This document shows positions 12,198-17,123 of a stretch of 17,123 nt of DNA, piece after piece (the stretch's first letter is position 1; each line of letters starts with the position of its first letter). The position numbers and the translations under genes were made by a program. This stretch comes from CAZPWQ01 sp964590495. GTDB lineage: Bacteria > Bacteroidota > Rhodothermia > Balneolales > Balneolaceae. The notes under the pieces were generated by a model. It was given only the letters and a program-made list of their open reading frames with translations, searched no databases and was not told the origin of the DNA. Location: the NCBI GenBank assembly GCA_964590495.1, contig CAZPWQ010000074.1, positions 1 through 17,123 on the forward strand, written 5' to 3'.

Positions 12198-14960
12198 CTA
12201 AAAACTAAACCTGCTTTCTTTCGTAATTTCCTTGAGTGACTGAATCGTCAGCAGGGGCAATAAGCTGGTAACACAGATCAGTACCCAGACTTTGACATCA
12301 AGCTGCTGGAAAGAAAGAACCCGGCTCAGGGTCGGGATAAAATATGCAGCAATAATTACAGCCAGGCAGAATGTCACCGCTGCCCACACATATTTATTAT
12401 GGGTCACCTGATTGCTGAATATAGGTTCATCAGATTCTCTCATATCAAAAACATGCCAGAGCTGTGCTAAAGCAAGGCTGAAGAAAGCCACATTGTTGGA
12501 TACATCAGCAGACAGTTCCCACCAGCTGTATGCAAAAAAATAGGAACCGCTGATAAAGATTGCCAAAATCAGTCCATGCATACCAATTATAAACCAGTTG
12601 TTTTTGTTGATTATCGGTTCTTCCGGATCCTTGGGTTTCTGCTGCATCGTGTTTGGATTACCCTCCCCGATACCCAGTGCCAGGGCGGGGAATACATCAG
12701 AGAGCAGATTAAGGAAAAGCAATTGCAGCGGCAGTAACGGCAGGTTAAAAACTGTGAAGCTGATAAAGGCGATCACTAAAATTTCAGAAAGGTGATAGGA
12801 AAGCTGGTACATGATAAACTTCCTGATATTACTGAAAATAACCCGGCCTTCACGAATAGCTTCTACAATCGAAGAAAATGTATCGTTTTTCAGGATCATG
12901 CTGGAAGCTTCCCGAGCTACCTGCGTACCCTTTTTCCCCATTGCTATACCGATATCAGCTTTCTTTAGTGCGGGAGCATCATTTACTCCGTCACCGGTCA
13001 TGGCCACTATATCTCCGTTATCCTGATAATAGTTGATGAGGTCAAGTTTTTGACCGGGATCAACACGGGCGAAAACCTGCGTATTTATCACCTCTTCTTC
13101 CTTTTGTTTATTCTCCTCCAGGTCTTTACCATGAATTACAGCTTCCTTGTCTTTATCAGTTATATTAACCTGCCGGGCAATATTTTTGGCCGTACCCGGA
13201 TGATCACCGGTAATCATTTCAACATGTATGCCTGCTTTGCGACAGATATCAACAGCATCTGCTGCCTCCGGACGGGGCGGATCGATAAAGCCGGTCAGAC
13301 CGACAAACGAAAGCTCGTGCATCAGGTCTTGTTCAACATCTTTATCTTTGGAAGGTTTATGTTCCATCTCTGTAGTTGCCAGGGCAATAACACGCATTCC
13401 ATCGTCGGAAAGTTTATTGTTATGCTTCATCCACCGGTCTCTCTCTTCTTCGGGAAAATCACTGTTTCCCTCTTCCGTCATTTTTCTTGTACAGCGTTCA
13501 AGAATGGCTTCAGGTGCTCCTTTGCAGAGCAAGACAATTTTGTCCTCTATTTCATATATCGTCCCCATCACCATATCTTCTGAGTCGAACGGTTCTTCAT
13601 CAAGCCTTTCTTTTTCCCGTAACGCTTTATAGCGGTCGGTATCATAGGCACTTGCAAACTGAAGGAGGGCCAGATCCAGAGGATCGCCGGTTCCGCTCTC
13701 TTTTCCGGATTCTTGCTGATCGTCTGTTTCTTCACTGTTATTTTCCCCTTCCAGACTGGCGTCATTACATAAGACAGCTATTTCGAAAAGTCTTTGCAGC
13801 ACAGGATTATCCGGATCGACAGAGCCGTTATTTTCATCACTGTCAGTGATGCTCACTTTTCCATCATCTTCCCATTTTATTTTGAACAAGCCATTCTCAA
13901 GACAGAGTGTATCAAGAGTGAGCTTGTTCAGAGTAAGCGTCCCGGTTTTATCGGTAAAAATAACGGTGGTTTCACCGAGCGTTTCCACTGCTGCCAACTG
14001 CTTGACAATTACCTGGTGGTCGGCCAGGCGAAGCATGCCTTTTGCCAGTGCGATACTGGCCACAATGGGAAGTCCCTCCGGAATAGCGGCGATAGTCCAT
14101 GCAATAGAAGTTTGTACCAGCTGATAGGTATCTTTGCCGGTCAGCCATCCCACCAGAAAAAAAGCGGTTGCCAGCCCCAGCGTAGCCCAGATGAGGTTTT
14201 TGGTTAAATTCTGAAGTTTCATGTTCAGGGGAAGTTGTTCCTCACCTGCTTCACTGACCATTTGGGATACGGAACCGAGTTCTGTTTCCATACCCGTTGT
14301 TACAATCACTGCTTTCCCGCTTCCGTTGGTAACGGCAGTACCTTTGAAGACCATATTTTTACGGTCAGCAACCTGCTCCTCTTTATCAAGAGCTTCCGGA
14401 TCTTTATCCACGGAAACCGATTCCCCGGTAAGGGGGGATTCGTCAACAGATAATTCCGAGGTTTGTATGATCCGTCCGTCGGCAGGTACAAGATCGCCGG
14501 CTTTCAGTTCAATGATATCACCCGGCACAAGCTGGTCGGCATCAATCTCTTTAATTTTTTTATCCCTGATGACACAGGCTATTATTTTTTCCATTTCTTT
14601 TAACGCCTTCATGCTTTGATGGGCCTGAGTTTCCATCCAGAATCCGATGATGGTATTCAGCAGCAGTACAACAAGGATGGCGATACCCTCCGGCATATCC
14701 CCGAATATAAACGCCAGGACAGCTGCTGCCGTCAACAGGTAAACCACCGGATTGGTCACCTGGTCGATCAATATCCGGAAAAGGCTTTTTTCTTCTGTTT
14801 CCTCAAGCTGGTTTGGACCATATGTCTCGAGACGTTTTTGTACTTCATTTTCTGATAACCCGTTTTCAGGGTCGGAATTAAACTTTTTAAGAATTTCTTC
14901 TGCCGGAAATGAATGTGGAAATTCTATATTTACCTTTTCACCGGAATTGTGATTTGTCAT
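12198..14960 (-). CDS. P2A-type cation-transporting ATPase (Ca2+-ATPase-like)
   Basis: A membrane pump that exports cations, probably Ca2+, using ATP. From the ATG at 14960 it has 920 residues; a TTG at 15035 would add 25. Numbering here is from the TTG form (945 residues): N-terminal cation ATPase domain 40-110, actuator TGES (204-207), M4 motif IPEGLP with E320, phosphorylation site DKTGT (D362), nucleotide domain about 370-600, TGDGVNDAP (680-688), then six C-terminal helices. Compared with SERCA, site II ligands are kept (E320, N776, D780). Site I differs: H748 replaces N768, S779 replaces T799, and Q858 probably replaces E908. Transport of one ion per cycle, or of Mn2+ or Na+, is therefore possible. 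The ATG start is preferred because the added N-terminus is low-complexity and TTG is rarer; neither has a good ribosome site. Confidence 0.9.
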   Translation of the reverse strand: MTNHNSGEKVNIEFPHSFPAEEILKKFNSDPENGLSENEVQKRLETYGPNQLEETEEKSLFRILIDQVTNPVVYLLTAAAVLAFIFGDMPEGIAILVVLLLNTIIGFWMETQAHQSMKALKEMEKIIACVIRDKKIKEIDADQLVPGDIIELKAGDLVPADGRIIQTSELSVDESPLTGESVSVDKDPEALDKEEQVADRKNMVFKGTAVTNGSGKAVIVTTGMETELGSVSQMVSEAGEEQLPLNMKLQNLTKNLIWATLGLATAFFLVGWLTGKDTYQLVQTSIAWTIAAIPEGLPIVASIALAKGMLRLADHQVIVKQLAAVETLGETTVIFTDKTGTLTLNKLTLDTLCLENGLFKIKWEDDGKVSITDSDENNGSVDPDNPVLQRLFEIAVLCNDASLEGENNSEETDDQQESGKESGTGDPLDLALLQFASAYDTDRYKALREKERLDEEPFDSEDMVMGTIYEIEDKIVLLCKGAPEAILERCTRKMTEEGNSDFPEEERDRWMKHNNKLSDDGMRVIALATTEMEHKPSKDKDVEQDLMHELSFVGLTGFIDPPRPEAADAVDICRKAGIHVEMITGDHPGTAKNIARQVNITDKDKEAVIHGKDLEENKQKEEEVINTQVFARVDPGQKLDLINYYQDNGDIVAMTGDGVNDAPALKKADIGIAMGKKGTQVAREASSMILKNDTFSSIVEAIREGRVIFSNIRKFIMYQLSYHLSEILVIAFISFTVFNLPLLPLQLLFLNLLSDVFPALALGIGEGNPNTMQQKPKDPEEPIINKNNWFIIGMHGLILAIFISGSYFFAYSWWELSADVSNNVAFFSLALAQLWHVFDMRESDEPIFSNQVTHNKYVWAAVTFCLAVIIAAYFIPTLSRVLSFQQLDVKVWVLICVTSLLPLLTIQSLKEITKESRFSF

Positions 14961-15053
14961 CTCTTTTTGGTCAATAGCAGTGGGGGAGTTGTTGTCTCTA
15001 TCATTCCTATTCCACAATGGGGAATTTTGTTTCAAGGTTGGTGTTCAAATACG

Positions 15054-15097
<44 letters not shown>

Positions 15098-15151
15098 CGT
15101 GGCTTGCCTCTTGTTCCTCTCTCTTCGTCTCTTTTTATAATTCCTTTTCTG

Positions 15152-15466
15152 TGTCATTCTGAGCCAGGGCCGGTGGTTTTTCCGACCCGCTGCCGAAGAA
15201 TCTGATTGGAGGGGCAGGGTGCCGGAGTCTGGGACTGGTTGCCATGAAAAGGAGATTCTTCNNNNNNNNNNNNNNNNNNNNNNNNNNNNNNNNNNNNNNN
15301 NNNNNNNNNNNNNNNNNNNNNNNNNNNNNNNNNNNNNNNNNNNNNNNNNNNNNNNNNNNNNTGGAGGGGCAGGGTGCCGGAGTCTGGGACTGGTTGCCAT
15401 GAAAAGGAGATTCTTCGACTGGCGAGTATATTGCCCCGGTTCACTTTTTGATGTCTCAGGATGACA
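15152..15466. repeat. Composite palindromic element, copy 4, interrupted by assembly gap
   Basis: The left end is TGTCATTCTGAG (15152), closing GAAGAATCT near 15203. The right end opens AGATTCTTCG (15408-15417 region) and closes CTCAGGATGACA (15455-15466). The ends are inverted as in the 2941-3115 element. If the N run and one duplicated 55-mer are removed, the unit is about 160 bp, close to the 175-178 bp of the other copies. Confidence 0.7.
15262..15361. other. Assembly gap of exactly 100 N flanked by identical 55-mers
   Basis: The 100 unknown bases lie between two identical 55-bp sequences (15207-15261 and 15362-15416). Both are inside the repeat element. The round gap length is a scaffolder placeholder, and the identical flanks look like overlapping contig ends. 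Confidence 0.95.
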
Positions 15467-15596
15467 GGTAGGTGTTTTAGTTAATGATTTATGAATTGAT
15501 TGAGGGCTTAAGGATTTTCACCACCAACCACCTATTAATTTTAAATCAGTGTAGATCTATGGTTAACAATCACTAACACAAATAACAAACAATTCC

Positions 15597-17027
15597 CTAA
15601 CCTCTAAAAAAATCAATATCCTGTTGATTGTGCAGGATGGATGGTAGTTTTCCCTGGGCTTTTGCTTTATCATTTTGTTCCAGCCACCGGTTTATCTGTT
15701 GCTGAGTGATGGGAAATATTTCCGGCATATCCAGTGTACTGCTGTTTCGGCGAATGGAATAGTGACGGTTTTTTTGCTGAAGAATGGCATCAATTTTCTT
15801 TGCCAGCCGCTTCAGGGTATCCCGGTGCACCGTGTGGGTGGTTTGAACAAACCACAGATGGCGGGGAAGCTCCCGTTCCTCCTCCAGGGTTGCAGAAATT
15901 GTAAAGGCACTTATGGTGATGTCTAATTCTTCTGCAGCAGAGTTAATAGCAGTTTCCGCTTCATAGCTGTATAATGCTTCTCCATAATCGTCAAGCATCT
16001 CATTTACCCTTCCCAGTACTTCTATCCGGGGTGGATCTGTTTGAGTAAAAGTGATGATATCGTTCAGCGCATAACGCCACAGTCCCGCATTAGTAGTTAC
16101 CAGTATGGCATAGGGAATACCGGGTTCAACCTCCCAAAGTGGTATTGTCTCCTGGATGGAAAGTGAATTTGTATCGGGAAGGGGATCCCTGATAAATTCG
16201 TAGAAAATTCCATTGTCGATAACGAGCTTCATATCATCATGTAACAGGTTATCGGTAAATGAAAAATAACCCTCCGAAGCCCCGTATGTTTCAATAAAAT
16301 CAATATCTGATGTCCCCAGCAGTTTTTCCAGGTAGGGACGATAATTACTGAGTTTAACACCTCCGCAAACCAGCAGGCAGAGGTTGGGCCAGATTTCAAT
16401 AACGGAGTCGGCCCCGCTCTTTTGCAGCACACGCTGAAACAGTGACAGCAGCCAGCTTGGAACAGCAGAGATGACGCGTATATCCCGCCCGACTGCTTCA
16501 TTAATAACACGCTCCAATTTTTTATCAAATGGAAGTTTTATCAGCTCATCTGCAGGAATCAGCTGGAAAAAGGAAAGCCACCACGGTACCTGCCGGGCGG
16601 TAAAGGCACTGATCTCCCCGATATCAAATCCTGCCTCTTTTTCCATGGTACCGGGCAGGCTGACATGGCGCCCCATGAGGCGGAAGAAATTCGGACGCTG
16701 ATTGACATAGCTCCAAACCAGTTTCCGCATGTACCGTTTATCCGACTGCAGACGTTCTTCAGTCAGCGGCAGATGCTTTCCTTTACCTGAAGTGCCGGCT
16801 GATACTGCAAAATTTGATACAGTGCCGGGCCAGTAAATATCAGCAGTGCCTTTCTTATGTTGTTCGATGTGTTGACTGATGTCGCTGTAGAAGGAGAGGG
16901 GAACACGGTTGCTGAATTCTTTGTAATCTTCAATACTGCTGAAGTCATATCGCTTCCCAAACTCTGTTTCGGAAGCTGTTTCCAGCAGGTGAAGCAGTTC
17001 GTTTTTTTGTAGATCCCGGAGGTTCAA
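15597..17027 (-). CDS. GH3 auxin-responsive-promoter-family acyl-adenylating protein
   Basis: A 476-residue member of the GH3 branch of the acyl-adenylate-forming superfamily; plant members join amino acids to acyl acids through an adenylate. Bacterial substrates are unknown. Visible motifs are SAGTSGKGKHLPLT (76-89, the ATP-binding A-loop), ETYGASEGYF (246-255), LWRYALND (316-323, where LYRYRLGD-type sequence is usual) and GRVNEMLDDYGE (339-350), followed by a C-terminal domain ending QGKLPSIL. It is cytoplasmic. The N-terminus is odd: the frame opens at a TTG (17027) seven codons after a stop, no ATG exists before residue 100, and the 20-30 residues that normally precede the TEFGKRYDF region in bacterial homologues are mostly absent. 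Repeat DNA starts about 40 bp upstream. It may use TTG or be 5'-truncated. Confidence 0.85.
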   Translation of the reverse strand: MNLRDLQKNELLHLLETASETEFGKRYDFSSIEDYKEFSNRVPLSFYSDISQHIEQHKKGTADIYWPGTVSNFAVSAGTSGKGKHLPLTEERLQSDKRYMRKLVWSYVNQRPNFFRLMGRHVSLPGTMEKEAGFDIGEISAFTARQVPWWLSFFQLIPADELIKLPFDKKLERVINEAVGRDIRVISAVPSWLLSLFQRVLQKSGADSVIEIWPNLCLLVCGGVKLSNYRPYLEKLLGTSDIDFIETYGASEGYFSFTDNLLHDDMKLVIDNGIFYEFIRDPLPDTNSLSIQETIPLWEVEPGIPYAILVTTNAGLWRYALNDIITFTQTDPPRIEVLGRVNEMLDDYGEALYSYEAETAINSAAEELDITISAFTISATLEEERELPRHLWFVQTTHTVHRDTLKRLAKKIDAILQQKNRHYSIRRNSSTLDMPEIFPITQQQINRWLEQNDKAKAQGKLPSILHNQQDIDFFRG

Positions 17028-17065
17028 AGTATTAAAAGGAATTTAACGCGAATTTCAGATTCCAA

Positions 17066-17117
17066 TTAAAAATCCCCCTTAGCAAAGGGGGAATTAAAGG
17101 GGGTTGTTGGACCATCT
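17066..17117 (-). repeat. Hairpin repeat at right edge, inverted copy of 3932-4003
   Basis: Bases 17081-17117 are the reverse complement of 3932-3968 without mismatch. CCCCCTT (17074-17080) and AAGGGGG (17085-17091) form a tight hairpin around AGCA. It lies just upstream of the GH3 gene on that gene's strand. Confidence 0.85.
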
Positions 17118-17123
17118 TTATTT

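Noticed and set aside
13050..13583. Plus-strand frames within the ATPase gene
   Set aside because: They are antisense to a gene with full P-type ATPase motifs; no independent start signal or domain.

Overview
The window is chromosomal DNA from a Gram-negative bacterium, most likely of the Bacteroidota/Balneolota (FCB) group. This is inferred from the gene types (stand-alone LigD polymerase, bacterial GH3-like enzyme, CsbD/DUF1328/PRC-barrel stress genes), the acidic proteins, the weak Shine-Dalgarno signals before most genes, and the long gene-free stretches packed with hairpin-forming repeats. A run of 100 N (15262-15361) shows the source is a scaffolded draft assembly.

Layout: genes in the left half are on the + strand. 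They are an exported GH13 alpha-amylase-family enzyme (628-2445), a membrane-anchored thioredoxin-fold protein with no cysteines (3160-3705), a class IV aminotransferase probably acting as 4-amino-4-deoxychorismate lyase (4522-5370), aminodeoxychorismate synthase component I (6051-7316), and an FAD oxidoreductase fused to a C-terminal Rieske domain (7424-8935). Genes in the right half are on the - strand, reading right to left: a GH3-family acyl-adenylating enzyme (15597-17027), a P2A-type cation ATPase (12198-14960), a four-gene stress cassette (PRC-barrel protein, 54-residue ORF, DUF1328 membrane peptide, CsbD) ending at a clear intrinsic terminator (10544-10574), and a stand-alone LigD polymerase-domain protein (9610-10503). 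The two halves converge at 8936-9609.

Functional links: PabC and PabB make p-aminobenzoate for folate synthesis; no glutaminase subunit (PabA) lies in the window. The CsbD cassette next to LigD-Pol and a cation pump suggests a general stress or osmotic-tolerance and DNA-repair neighbourhood. This is inference from gene content.

The most unusual content is in the seven intergenic stretches of 550-820 bp. They hold several families of structured, non-coding repeats. (i) About 175-bp composite palindromic elements have GTCATCCTGAG/CTCAGGATGAC ends and two different internal hairpin modules; they are present in both orientations, and one is flanked by 25-bp direct repeats. (ii) A predicted three-way-junction element at 9330-9437 has an inverted partial copy at the left edge of the window. 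(iii) A REP-like inverted pair starts with CTACCGACCAGA. (iv) GGGGTG-type double hairpins occur with different stem sequences. (v) A 37-bp perfect inverted repeat lies at 3932-3968 and 17081-17117. No transposase, CRISPR array, rRNA or tRNA was seen. I did not find a convincing new multi-gene system; the modular hairpin elements are the best candidates for something undescribed.
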